Assembly: GCA_003415625.1 (NCBI GenBank)
Contig: PYIU01000006.1
Span: forward strand, 558,001 to 622,000
DNA length: 64,000 bases
DNA from: Aquanectria penicillioides
Lineage: Eukaryota > Ascomycota > Sordariomycetes > Hypocreales > Nectriaceae
Direction of reading: 5' to 3'
Part shown: positions 44,501-56,572 of the stretch, in pieces
How positions within the stretch are numbered: the stretch's first letter is position 1
How the letters are laid out: every line of letters begins with the position of its first letter
Made by a program: the position numbers and the translations under genes
Notes under the pieces: generated by a model
Databases searched by the model: none
The model's input: the letters and a program-made list of their open reading frames with translations, nothing else
What the model was told of the DNA's origin: nothing

Positions 44501-44534
44501 CCTTCGATGAGCCTCCCGCGTGTCCGCCGCTGCC
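41501..44534. other. Long promoter region of the twin zinc-cluster factor
   Basis: It is more GC-rich than the preceding 4 kb and has no supported gene. AGGTACCT-type words recur at 43968-43975, 43979-43987 and 44080-44088. The last 250 bp is CT-rich on plus, as in other gene-proximal regions of this window. Confidence 0.5.
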
Positions 44535-46934
44535 ATGGATCTCGCTTCCTCTGCTGGCGACAACCCGAACAACAACAACAACCGCATCTCCAACCTTGAC
44601 TCCCAAAACAATCCCTCTCCTGCTTCGGCCACGACCGTCCTAAGCCATGCCCAGCCTGCCGCTTCCCAGCCCGCTTCTCACGCCAATTCGCCCGACCGCA
44701 AGCCCAAGAAGTCATCCCTAACCTGCACCACCTGCCGCGCTCGCAAGGTGCGCTGCAACGGCGCTCGCGACATCTGCTCTAACTGCGAGCGTCTCGGCTT
44801 CCCCTGCTCCTACGACGACGCCGACCCAGGCGCCTTGTCTGGCGCCCTGCCGCGCCGTCGCGTCCGCCAGGCCTGCTTAAGCTGCCACAGTCGCAAGGCC
44901 CGATGTTCCGGTCACATGCCCTCCTGCGAACGCTGCCGCGCCCAAGGAATCGACTGCATCTATCGGCCCAGCAAGCGAGCGCGAATCGCTGTTAGAACCG
45001 AAGGCCGGAGCCCGCAGAGCCAGGATGGCGAGCGCGACGATGGCCACAACGATAGCGACCCAGGACTGACTGACCCAGCTAGCACCTCTACTCCAAACGC
45101 GTATAACCACGATGTGTAGGTCCAGCCCCTTTGTCTCCAAGTCATACTCTTGAATTTAACACAGACGCGGTAGCTCCTATCCCGATGAGTCTTTCGATGC
45201 CCTCGTGGGGCGTACCTTCGATCAATTTTTCCGTCATGTTCACCACATTCCTATGTTCTCATTCCTGCATAGAGCATCTCTAATGGAACGCTATCACTCG
45301 GGCAAAGTCGAGAAGGCGTTGCTTCTGGCCCTTGTTGGGATAACTTCTTACCTCACCGATATGGGACCAGGGATGCGCGACTACGGCGAAAGGTGTGTCG
45401 ACGACGCAGAAGCGCTCATTTTCGCCGACTACAACCGACCTACCACGATCAAGGTTCAAGCCCTCTTCTTAATCATCAAGCATCGAATCTTGTCGAAGAA
45501 GTCGCCCAACGCTTTTATGCTACTGAGCATCGCCTCACGTTATGCCTCGGCACTCCGCTTGAATCACGAGGCTCCGAACCTGTGCTTCCTTGCCCAGGAG
45601 TCACGGCGACGACTAATGTGGGCGCTCTACTGTGTGGACTCGGGCATTTCAGGAGGGTATCGTGATTACACGCTTTGGACCGCTGACCGGATTCATGTCG
45701 GTCTTCCTTGCAATGAGCGAAATTTCGAGTTCGACCTACCTCAAGCTACCGAGAAGCTGACCCATAACCCCAACACTGCCCAAGTCGAAGATATAGGAAG
45801 TTTGGCGCTTCACATACGAATACAGCATCTCAGGCGGAGGATCATGGAATTCACCCGACGAGTAGTTCTCAGTCGTCATCTGAAGCCCGATGAAGTTCAA
45901 ACTGGTATCTTGGGACTGCACAAAGATCTCGCCGACTTTGCTTCCCATCTTCCGGCATCCTTCCAATTCTCGGAAAGTTCCTTGCGACTGCGTGCCTACT
46001 CCCCACGGATCTGCGTTTTCATTATGATCCATGTGTGGTGGCGACAATGCCACTGCGACTTATACCGTGTAGCCCTAGTCGGAATGCGTGAAGCCCTCCC
46101 TCGATCCGCCATCGTCCTCCTCGACGAAGCCTTCGTAAACCACTGTCAACAGCAGTGCGTCGAACATGCACTCGCCATGGCGAGCATCTTCACCTCGATG
46201 CAAAAGCTCAACGCGAAACCTGTGGCGGATTTGGATTTGGCTGTGTGTGCCTACCAGTGTGCCCGCGTTCTGACGTATGCCTATCATACCAATGCCCGCA
46301 AATTTGATCTGACTGCAGATGCTGTCGTAGAGCGGGCCAAGGTTTGCTTGCATACCACGAGAGAGTGTTGCGTGGGAAAGACGACCGACGGCATCAAAAC
46401 TGACCTCGAGAAGCTCATTGCCCATGGAATCAAAATTCGGCCAACCCAAGCGGGCCCAGATGGTCCAATGTCGATCGATAACGGCTACCCTCGACAGTCT
46501 CTCCTTAAAAACACGATTATTCCCAACGTCCATGACATCAACGAAGTCACTCAGTTTGGTGCCCTACCATCCCCTATGGGCCTGGGGCCGATGACAGATT
46601 CTACATTCCCCCTTCACTTGTTGCAGACCCGTGGGTCCCAGAAAGCCAGGTTTCTCCTGACCTGATACAGCCCATGCCCCACACACAGCCGACACCGGAT
46701 GTTCAGGTGACTGGCAAAAGTACCACGGCCAGCACTCCCAGCACAAACCTACCAGACATTGTCCCTCGTCCGGAATTTGGCGTGTCAGAACTGAACAATG
46801 CGTACGAAGGAGGGTTAGAAGGCTTGGGATTGGATAGCAGCATGGATTATGGTATGGGATTGGACCAGAATCTGTGGATTCCAAACAACGATTGGCTGGG
46901 TGTCGAGTCTCTCAATGGGGGCGTGGGAGCCTGA
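44535..46934 (+). CDS. Transcription factor with two tandem Zn2Cys6 clusters
   Basis: Exons 44535-45115, 45165-46558 and 46627-46934, with introns of 49 nt (donor GTAGGT) and 68 nt (donor GTGCCC, acceptor TTGCAG); 760 residues and all phases close. The first zinc cluster is at about residues 65-92 (CTTCRARKVRC, then CSNCERLGFPC) and the second at about 114-141 (CLSCHSRKARC, then CERCRAQGIDC). Each has the full C-x2-C-x6-C-x6-C-x2-C-x6-C spacing. The basic SKRARI follows. The middle part has the fungal-specific transcription factor region, including SPNAFMLLSIASRYASALRL and ESRRRLMWALYCVDSG. The C-terminus is acidic and Gly/Asp-rich (GLEGLGLDSSMDYGMG), as an activation tail. The second intron is the weakest part of the model. 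The pathway controlled is unknown. Confidence 0.88.
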
Positions 46935-47984
46935 AACCAACAGACCTGCTCGCAAGAGATGGAATCACATGCTCAAGTGGTATGGTAGACCTCACACGCC
47001 TCTCTGTCTTTACCGCGCTTGTACGTTGGTGGAAGCGAATATATGCACCGACGCAACAGCATCACGACGTGAGGGAGCAAGGATGCTGGGATATGAAAAA
47101 AAAAAACGAGGAATTAGGCCATACAGAGGCAATGGCCACCTATCGGATCACAACGTCAGTCCGTAGATATGGATCGAACGAGCTCTTCAGCTAGGACCGA
47201 CATCGCACGTGGGCCAAGCGTGGGATGCACTCATAGGGTTGTTGATGGAGATATTTCGGATGACAACCCACAACCATCGGCCTGCTAGGAGCAGTCATTG
47301 GACCTACGTGTGAAGGCTCAAGCCAAAAGTCGAGTCAACATGAGTCAATTCACAGTGGAGTTGACAGAAAGAGTTACGAGACGGAGATGCGAGGTGTTTC
47401 AATGGGAAAATGGAGGCAAAAAAAAATTTAACCCGGGTTTGTGAGAAACTAATTGGTCAACGCCGCCGAGTGTGAAGGGAACAATGATGAGACAGGCAGA
47501 AAAAGTTGGCCTGGTCTTGCCCAGCACGATACCCAATGACGCGATACGACGTGACACGAATGTCTAGAGGTGTATTTATGTATATGCATATGTCGCAAAG
47601 CAAATAAAAATCAATCAAGTTATACATATCAGCCATTGATCTATTCGACCTGTGCAACTCAACGGTCGTACATGCTGATACATGACGGCTGAAAATTGCG
47701 GGAAATGCCTGTTATGTGGCAATACGAGTTCTTTTTGTTCATGGATAGTACAGGAAAAGGAGATTCGTAAAACATTTAAACACCAGATGCGCCGATACAA
47801 CCCAGTCAAGTCGTCGGAATAGATCAAACCTGACGAGAAAGAAGGATGCTCAAGCCCCGAAGCAAAGCGGCGACATATCAACCATGTTATGAGCCCGAGA
47901 GGATTCTGACCAGTTGGGTGCGGGCTTGGTATTGCGAGAGATGAGAAGAGAAGAGAAACAACGTATGTTGTCTTGTTCTGAAAC
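46935..47984. other. Convergent intergenic region between the zinc-cluster gene and PARP
   Basis: 3' regions of two converging genes. It is AT-rich in the right half, with an A8 run at about 47097. No gene is seen. Confidence 0.6.
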
Positions 47985-50408
47985 CTACATCTTAACACGG
48001 AACAGGTACCGAAGTTTGACCTGCGCGACGTCGTACACAATGTACTCGTTGTAGAAAAGTCCGGCGCCAGGGACGTTCGTTGGACCAGGCTTGACCTTGC
48101 TATCGGGCTGTGTAACACTGGGTTAGGATTGCATCTGGGTAGTGAGACATTCTGGAAAATGTAACATACCATTTTGATACCTTCGAGGCTTGGGTGCGCA
48201 ACACTGGCATCAACCCACTTGCTGGGGCCTGTATTTCCCTGACCCCAGGTACTGTACATTCCGTTCTTCTTGGCATCAGTTCCAGCATTGTAGTTGGCAT
48301 TGACAAGTTTCTGCATAGGGTCACCCAGTTCAGCCTCGCAGAGCAAAAGAAGGGCGTGGCCGTTGGAAATATAAGATGCACAATAACCAGCTGATTTGGA
48401 CGACATGTCAGCCAAGTAAATACCCTTGCCAAACATGTATCCCGACACAGGAGCCTCAGGGGGCGCAATTCGTAGGCCCTGGCTTAAGATACCACCAAAG
48501 TTGGTACATCGGGAACCGTGCCACAGAAGTCGACGATCAGATGGGATCTTAGTATATGGCGAGTCATCGAAGCGCTTCGTCTCACCGTGACGCTCAATGC
48601 GGAAGATTTGATCAACCTTATAGGAAATATGGTGAGTCGCACCACGAGACTCGTTGAGGTAATTGGAGAGCTCGATGAACTCTGTGCTGTCATGGTCCAG
48701 TGTGGTCATTTCCTCTAGGCCAAGGCCAAGGAATTGCTTGTCAAGAGGATGGATGGTATCCTTTGTCTTGCGATCGATCTTCATGATCTCAGCTGCATCT
48801 TTCATATCCGACAAGCTTTCCAGAAGTTCCACTTCTTTCTTAAGCAGAGTGTCATCCCGGATGATGGGGGGCGTTGTCGACCAAATGCATGGGGAATAAA
48901 GGAGTAGTACGTGTTGGACAGATGCTCGGTGGCAGCCGAAACAGTGGTGTTCCATTTGGAAGCAGCAAGGGTTGGATCATCCAACAAGGCAGCCAAGTCC
49001 TTGAGCTGCTGGAAACCACGCGTAATGGTTGTCTTGCTCAGCTTGCCAAGGGGAAGCTTGTTGGCGTCGTAGTTGAGGGCAGTCATGGTGGCTTGGAAGT
49101 ATTGCTGGTTAAAAATGAGCTCCATCAGTTCCTTGATGGGCTTTTCAAGAGTGCACTCAGGGGCAGGTGTATCATCTTCAGCCCCATCCTCTTTCTTAAC
49201 GACCTTAGAGTCTTCGTCGTCCTCATCTTCGTCATCTGAATCGGGGTTGTAACTGCGCTCTACGAAAGCATATTTTCCAGGCTTGGGGTCATCGCCACGT
49301 TTGTCCCATGGAAGGCCAGATTTGTCCTTGAATTTCTTCTCAAAATGCTTGATGGCATCGGCGAGAGGTCCACTGCCCATTGTGGCATGTGCGCCGGATT
49401 CGCCAACACGACCCCATCGAGTCCAAGTGTGGTATACCTTGGTCTTGGCGTTATACTGAATCTGTTGAAGAGTTAAGCAACGCCTATCTGCGGGGAATGT
49501 TTCTTTGTCTTTAGGCAACTAACCTGAATACGGTAGAATTTGTTGTTGTTGTGAGAAGAGTTGGACTGATTGAGCGAGGCGTCGTAAATCAGGCCGGAAT
49601 CCGGGTCAACATAGACTTGGAAAGCACCATGGGGACAGTGCTCGTCTAGAGGGATCGAAATTCCCTTCTTTTTGATGAACTGGCCCTCTGCCACATTCTT
49701 TTCTTCTTCCAGATCTTCTTCAGGTTCATCCTTCACAGCGGCCTTGGCTTTGGCGGCTTTGGTTGCTTTAGTGGCCTTGGTAGCTTTGGTAGCCTTGGCA
49801 GCTGCGGCAGCTTTAGGAGCAGCGGCTTTGGAAGCCCTTGCCTTCTTGGCCTTGGGCTGCTCTTCATCCTCTTCATCCTCTTCCTCTTCCTCTTCGGCGG
49901 CCTTGGTAGCTTTAGGAGTAGCAGCCTTAGAAGCCTTTGCTTTCTTGGCCTTGGGCTGCTCCTTTTCCTCTTCTTCCTCTTCTTCTTCGTCGGCCTTGTC
50001 AGCGTCAGCCGCCCTCTTCTTGGAGGCCCCATTGGTGGAAGCTTTTTTACTGGCCCTCTTGGCCGGCTTGGTTCCCCAAGCATAATCATCGGCGCGGAGC
50101 TTCTTCTTCCGCGAGTCAATGTCGACAACCCATTGCGGGCTCACCAAAACAAGACCCTTAGCCTTGGCAGAGACCACCTTGGTAGACCCATCGTTGTAGT
50201 CGTTCTCAGTGCACACGACGTGTGTCGTGGCCTTTGTGACACTCCGGGTAACAGAGCCACCGTGTTGGCGGATGAGCGACTCGAGAGAGCCCTGGTTGTG
50301 GTTAAAGGAGTCAAACTTGCCGCTTATAGCGATGGCGCAGCCGTCCAGAGGCGGGTCAGCAGGAGGACCCGCGGCTGCTGCGGCGGTTCTTCGCCTGGTA
50401 GGGGGCAT
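47985..50408 (-). CDS. Poly(ADP-ribose) polymerase (PARP), frame broken at a G/C run
   Basis: Exons 50408-49524, 49461-48170 and 48107-47985, with two 62-nt introns; about 766 residues with one base allowed for. Domains are BRCT (about 20-100, GCAIAISGKFDSF), a Lys/Ala/Glu-rich linker (about 115-230) with KATKATKATKAT and runs of Glu, WGR (about 245-345, TWTRWGRVGESG), the helical regulatory domain (about 375-510), and the catalytic domain. The ADP-ribosyltransferase triad is complete: His in LLWHGSR, Tyr in GKGIYLADM and Glu in YNEYIVYD. BRCT plus WGR plus catalytic domain is the single-PARP layout of filamentous fungi (PrpA type), active in the nucleus in DNA-damage signalling from NAD+. 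At 48866-48871 (six G; six C on the coding strand) frame is lost between GRQRPP and IIRDDTLLKKE; one missing base explains it. Confidence 0.93.
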
Positions 50409-52008
50409 TTTTGCAGAATTTCTTGATGGAGAACGTAAAGGGAAAACGGCGAGGAAGGTGAAATGGGGAAATTAGGAGTTGAATCTGACGGGTGAGTGAG
50501 ATGAGATGAGTTGGCTGAGCTGATGAGACGAGCCGAGCCTGGGCTGAGCTGCTTTGTTTGTTGATGTCAGTGAACTGGGCCGCTAGTGGGGGGAAGGGCC
50601 AGGGGCTGAGGCAACTGGTATCGCGCCTATGGAACTAACAACAAAGGCTCTGTGCAGCGCAATTTAGGGGATGAGCGCCCAACAGATGGCGACCAAATGC
50701 AGTAATCGCCGAACGAAGAAGACACGAAAGCTTCAATTGAGTGGCGAGGGGGAGTTGAAAACGGGAAATGCGGTGATAGGGGGAAAGAAGCAGAGCGGTG
50801 TGAGATGATGATGAGAAAAGAATTAGATTTGGCCAGGAAGGAAGGGTGGTGGTGCTTGCCGTTTTATTGCTGAGCACCTCAGAGCCAGCAGCTCTCCTCG
50901 GGGGCAGGTATGAAGCTTCAGCCGAAGGCATCGCCCCGCCACTCCTTCCCTCTCGGCGCTCGACTCCAACAAACTCTAGGCATCAGCGGCGCCGGCGCGC
51001 GCCAAGGGCGATTTGCGGGCCCCAAAGCAGGCACGAGGAGGCACGAGGGTGTCACGACATCACGTGGGCGCACATCAACTGAGGGCCATTCATTTCATGC
51101 GCACGAAGCTCTGTCTGGGATGATGCGTTGCAGCGTCGCAAGCAGAAGACGGTCAAGGATGACCAGCCACCGAGGGTGGTGATTGCAAGATTGGTGAGGG
51201 TCCTGCTGCCTGCTTTGGAGAGTCATTGATCCAACGACGGCACCTTTGCTTGCCAGGATGACCAGTTGATTCCAGCAATGGCGATGCAGCCCCTTGGACT
51301 TGAAGCATCATCACCAAGTGAAATTGATTGGGATCGAAATCGGTCCAGCGACAGGTACCATCGTCAGGTCGACAATTCACGCTGTATCAGCATAGTCTTC
51401 TCACCTCATAATGTCGCTCTCATTCCACAATGGCTTCTAGGGCCTTGCCCATACTTCAATTGGCCGTGTCTTAGACTATCTGCAATTGCCATTCCTTTTT
51501 TTCCCCCCCGAGCCATATCACAGATTGGCGCCCTGATGCTTCTCAGAAATCAAGCGATGTCAGCATACCAATATGACCAATGCAAAGTAATATAATATTC
51601 AGACCGTTCAACTGCTGCACCTTGTTCTTGATTTTGTCTTACATCCTCAGCTACCCATTTTCGTGGTCAGAAGAGCTGCTCCTATAATTCTGGTTCACAC
51701 TTTGCTTTGCAGAGAGGCGGCTACACATCGCAGAGGTGCAATCTTGAGGAAGTGACTGGTTGCATTATCGAAGGCTATACTAAAGACAATGCAATCAATT
51801 GCCATGGTCCATTCTCCTAGCGCCCGCGGTACCTCATTACTCAAAAACAATTAGGGTATATATATACACGACGCAAGTCCAAAGCTACAGCAATCCTTTT
51901 CATTAGGGTTCCCGTAGCAAAGAACAACCACGCACAAAGTAGTTCGTACCAAGGAAGGCAATAAACATCTGGCCCGCATGCTTTTTCTGGTGATCCCCCG
52001 GTGTTGGC
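50409..52008. other. PARP upstream region and 3' side of the Cys-rich gene
   Basis: No gene is supported. The first few hundred bases should be the PARP promoter. A C9 tract lies near 51504. Confidence 0.55.
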
Positions 52009-52592
52009 TCAATCGGTGCACTTGGGCTTTTTGCCTGGATCTGCACACCAATGGGCGTTGGAATCGCCACCACAGCACTTGATGGACGATGCGTGGCGAG
52101 ACCACGGGTACCCAGGGCACAGGTTGTCAGCGACAATGTCACTTCCCATAATCATGCCGGTGTGGTCGCCGTGGCAGCCGTTTTTCCTGCACGACCTTCT
52201 CAGCAATCAAAAGAACAACGATGCACACCACTGGATATTAAAGGGAGGGCGTCGCTTACTCCCAGATGACGCATCGGCCTCCCGTAACAGAGACGGTCTC
52301 GACATTATCGTTTAAGTAAGGGTGAAGAATCTCAAAGTCGTCTACGCGATCGATGACAGCAGTTAGCAACGGAAGTTCTTCAACAAGCAATGGAACAGCG
52401 CAGGACAGAAGACTTACAGCACCGGGCATGGTCCAAGAAATAATCGTCACACGTCTTCGTCTGGTTGGACTCGCGGCACCACTGGAACTTGATTCTCTCC
52501 TTCAGGTTGATCTCCGTCGGGAGCTTCATCTTCTTGCCAGCAGCGACCAGGGACACCCCGCCGAGAGCGAGGACGAGGAGGCTGCACTTCAT
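52009..52592 (-). CDS. Small cysteine-rich secreted protein (effector-like)
   Basis: Three exons: 52592-52418, 52341-52260 and 52195-52009, with introns of 76 and 64 nt (donors GTAAGT and GTAAGC; acceptors GCGTAG and AGAAG). The phases close to give 147 residues. The start is MKCSLLVLALGGVSLVAAG, a good signal peptide, and KKMKLPTEI follows. The mature chain has 11 cysteines (for example FQWC, KTC, GGRC, SCRKNGC, KCCGGD and the terminal PKCTD). It also has a Gly/His-rich central part (GCHGDHTGMIMGSD). No enzyme motif is seen and I do not recognise the family. Small size, a signal peptide and many Cys are shared by fungal apoplastic effectors and antimicrobial peptides; that role is inference. 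The exon joins are by sight, and the second acceptor is the least certain. Confidence 0.72.
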
Positions 52593-53359
52593 CGTCGTTG
52601 GTTCCGTTTGGATAATGCAGATGAGATGAAAAAATACGCAAAAAGGCGACAAGACACGCGAAGAAGACTGAAATATCGGGAGGCGACCGACAATGGTGAA
52701 TAATGGAAGAACAATCCAGGGGTATGGTCTGGGCTGATCAGGTTCTTAAGGGGAATTCTGGGTTCAGGTACCATCAATCGTTGAAGATAATTGCACAACG
52801 TGGCCATAACCCTATCTCCTTGCTAGATGTAGGGCCTTGATGGGCGCTTTGTTTTTGGTAAACTTTGGATCATGCAGTCTCCAACTGTGTACCTGCAGGT
52901 GGGACTGGATGCAAGAGCGATAGGTGGTGATGCCACATGGTTGAGGAAGGATAACGAGCAACCACATCTTGGAAAAGGTTGAAAAATCATTCATCATTCA
53001 TAAGAGATGGTGTAGCATCTCGGCAGCCAAAAAGAAACCCCAAAGCATCGCCTCATACCATTCTTTGTCTCCCCCGAAAAGAAATTGAGAGAGGAGATTG
53101 CAAACCTGCCCCCCCCCCCCCAGGTGGTTTCGCCGTGTATACAGCCCTCCACTACTTTATCCCCCACAAGAGCTCCTTGACTTGTCCTCAAGTCACATCT
53201 AATCCCTCTGCAATCACTTCTTGCAGCAGTAATTCGACCGGGTCATATAACATGTCGATTTCCTCATCGTCAAGGCTATCAACCAGCTGCTGAATGAGCT
53301 GGAACTCGGGACCTGCTTCGAAAAATCGAGTCAGCCACTCCGTTACTCGGGAGGGCCAA
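52593..53359. other. Intergenic region upstream of the Cys-rich gene
   Basis: Promoter of the minus-strand secreted gene and 3' side of the F-box gene. It contains a C13 run at 53109-53121. A protein-like minus frame (about 53188-53360) is discussed separately. Confidence 0.5.
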
Positions 53360-54909
53360 TTACTGGTCATCGTCGGCGTCGTCTTCACCATCAATTTCAT
53401 TCTCATCTGCAAGGACAATCCGCTAAGTCAGCAATTCGCCGGAGCGGGCGTTATTCACAGATCAAGTGCGTATTGGTCCCAAATACCATCATCTTCATTA
53501 TCTTCGTCATTGTCCGAAGCTGACACGTCCCCTTGGACCCATGCATATCTAACTTGCACCTGAGGAATTATCTCCATCACGAAATGCTTCCAGTCTGGGC
53601 CCGTGTAGGCCATGATAGGTTGTCGACGGAAGGAAACCCTGGATTTTGACGCTCGCGAGCGCCAGCACTGCTGGACATTCTTCACCGCGATATGGTGTAG
53701 GTTCAGGCCAGGAGTCTCTCTGAGTTTCTCGAGAAATTTCGTCCAGAAACTGGTCTTGGGCAAGGGCCCCAGGTGATCATTGGGGAGCGGCCGCACAAGG
53801 GTCATCCTATTGAGCTCGAATCTTTGGAGAGTTGGGGCAAACTTTCTAACGACATCCAACACCCAAGCCGCTTCGACCATCATACCTCCTAAATTGAGCT
53901 CCTCCAGATTAGGGAAGTTTGGGGATGGAACCGCCGGAACATCGGGTGAGACTTGCGGGGATGTGGCGGCGGCGGGCGAGGCCAGCCATTCCAGCAAAGC
54001 ACCAACCCCTCCATCATCACTCTGGACCTCGTTGATGCGCAAATGCTTGACGCCTTTGGCGTGGCTCAGAAATTTGCGCAGCATAAAGTCGGCGGCTAGG
54101 GGAGGTCGAGGTCTTCTGATCCCAGACGATATCCAGCTGAGGTCAACATCGATATGCAGCTTCTCCAGGTTCTCAATGACCGGCACAACTGATGGCTCCA
54201 AGTAAGGAGGAATGTTGAAGGCGAAGTTCTTGAGTTGGTGTCCTCTTCTAGCCATGGCCTCGATGCCCTTAGGCTTCACCCCGGCTTGACCTAGGGCAGC
54301 TAGGATGGCGGCAAACACTTGGTTGGCAAACGGAAAGCCGTCATTGTTCCGATAGCTGTAGCCGCCTTGGGCGATGGAAAGACCTGTCTCAACCTCAACG
54401 CTGGTAGACCCGTAGCTCGTCCACTGCTGGCGATAGCCATCACGACTTCGCCTATCCGAGTTGAAGTCGCGAAGAACGACGTCCTCGAGATTCTCCAGGT
54501 TGCGGAAGGCCTCGGCGAGCATGTCGCGCTGGTAGCCCGTACTCCAGAGGGTAAACATGCCGGCATGGCCAAACACCAGCTTGGCGTCGCGATCGACGTC
54601 ACCACGACCCTGAGGAAGGCTTGGATAGCGATCCACACCAAAGTGCACCATGCGCAGGTATGGGCCAAGACGGCTTTTTGAAATGTCAATGAGGGCCTGG
54701 AGACTGCGGTCTGAAACCATAAACTGCTTTCGGTTGAAGAACTCCTTGGTGAAAGTAGTGTCGAGAGAGCGTTCAATGGAGCGACATGTCAGACGCACTT
54801 GGCCGAGCTCTGGCGTGGTCAAGTAAGAGGTGATGCGCAAGAGGACCTCAAGAGGGACTTTTTGAAACGGACAGCTGGTGCCCGCCATGACGGTATCTGT
54901 GTCGGCCAT
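53360..54909 (-). CDS. F-box protein
   Basis: Exons 54909-53487 and 53406-53360 across an 80-nt intron (donor GTATTT, branch CTGAC, acceptor TTGCAG); 489 residues. The F-box lies near residues 15-50: FQKVPLEVLLRITSYLTTPEL, then QVRLTCRSIER. The rest is leucine-rich with LRR-like spacing (LEELNLGGM, LQRFELNRMTL) and no other named domain. The C-terminus is acidic (DNDEDNEDD joining DENEIDGEDDADDDQ). F-box proteins bind Skp1 and select substrates for SCF ubiquitin ligases; the substrate is unknown. Without the intron the frame ends 8 codons later in WDQYALDL, also possible. Splicing is preferred because it continues the acidic tail. Confidence 0.85.
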
Positions 54910-56572
54910 GAGTGCGTGGAGAGTGGAGAGTGGAGAGTGGATGTGTTGCGCTGTGTTGTTCGGCGTGGTGTTGATTGATGTGTTTGTTGGCGTTCGGAGC
55001 GTCCACCACTTCCTCGGAGGTCAACCAGCAGACAGTGAAACGTGAGGAAGGATGAGCAAGGATGGAAGAAAGAAGAAGAGTAAAAAGAAGCAAGGAAATG
55101 GATTGGCTCCGTGGGTCGTCGGGAATCGCGCAGGAAAGTGCTTGGGCGCTTGACTATTTATGCTATGTCTCTCTGTCGTCTCGTCAGCTGTTCAGTCAGT
55201 CTTCCTCGTCCCGGCTCCAAGGCATTCACGGCATGGGTGTTGGCGCGGTGCTGGAGCGGTGCGGGCCACGGTCAGTCAGTTGGAGCAGCAGGCAGCAACC
55301 CCGAGCGGCCCCTGTGTTTTCTGCGTTTCCGAGCCCCAGCGTAGCTCGGGGCAGAGCGGTCCCTATTGGCGGTGGAGCGTGGTGCAGCTGTAATAAATTA
55401 GGCTGGGCTGTCAGTGAGTGGAATGGCTCCACGGGCACCTCCAGGTCGAGCGAGTCTAGTGGGTTACCTCTTGTTCTTTGCTGCCGTAGCTTTGGCGCAG
55501 ACTGTGTCAAGATTCGGGAGAATGGCCTTGGGCTTCGTGTCATATGTTTTTTTTTTTATTAGCCGCCGCCGCCCTAATGGTCGAGGAGAGAAGAAAGATG
55601 CATGCAGGTTGCAAGTTTATCCTGACAGGTTCATCTCTTTTTCAATCGATGACACGGCAGGCCGCGCCAGAGTTAGCGCTCGCGCCCCTGAAGGCGAGCT
55701 GGAGATTGGCGGTCCCCTCCCCCGCACTACGGCCGCCGGCATGCCCTGGACCAACGAGCGGCATGGGGCGTTGTCCCGTTTTGCTGTACGGATACCGAGT
55801 ACGGAGCACGGTGTTCAATGCCACTTCGCTCCGAGACACAGTCAAGAATACTCATGACACTTGTCACAGCAGTGAAAGCAATGAACTAGTATGATTGCGT
55901 TCAATCTCTTCCACTTTGTCCCGTTATCATTGCCTCATCATCAGGTCATCCATCCATTCAAACTAGCCTCCCTTGACCGACCACCCAGTGCGTGTTCCCC
56001 CTCGTACAGGCGATGCATAGATCCTGTGCGCACTGTACATATCATCCTCCCAACCCCACGAATCAACATCACCAAACAAAGCAGCAGTCTATCCGCCAGG
56101 GAGTTGGACATCCCTCAAACTTGTCCAAACACTCCAAAACAGTGCAAGCTACTTGTAAAATCCAAAATGCTTGTTTGTATTGTCCCAAGATTCCCAAACC
56201 TAAAAATAAGCAACGCATATATATGTATATATACTGGTGACATAGAAATCCTGGTATATCCTCCACACTTTCTCTCATGCGAGAGAAAGCAATGATTGTC
56301 ATCGTCAAGCGCAAAAAAGGAAGAAAAAGAAAAAGAAAAAAGAAATAAAAGAAAATTCCCATCATCATCAATCCATAACCTAGACCAACGAATGCACCCG
56401 TCTAATATCCCAAGCAAGTCCAAAGGAATAACCCAAAACAAGAAACACAAGCATGCCGTCGCAAAGGGGCCTGTTTCCTATTCCGTCACAATTGCTCCAA
56501 TGCCATGCACGCATAGCCGCCCAATGATAAAATCCAAGCAACCAAACAATGTGCCGTGTGGGTATAATAAAC
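54910..56572. other. F-box gene promoter and 3' region of the large gene
   Basis: No gene is supported. Tandem GTGGAGA units (54916-54940) lie just upstream of the F-box start. The right part, from about 56050, is AT-rich and fits the 3' UTR of the minus-strand gene that ends at 56573. Confidence 0.55.

Noticed and set aside
45205..46665. A separate gene starting at 45205 downstream of the zinc clusters
   Set aside because: A 49-nt intron joins it in phase to the zinc-cluster exon, and the product is a standard zinc-cluster plus middle-region factor.
49672..50085. Plus-strand Ala/Leu/Ser-rich ORF
   Set aside because: Complement of the repetitive Lys/Glu linker of PARP; low complexity explains its openness.
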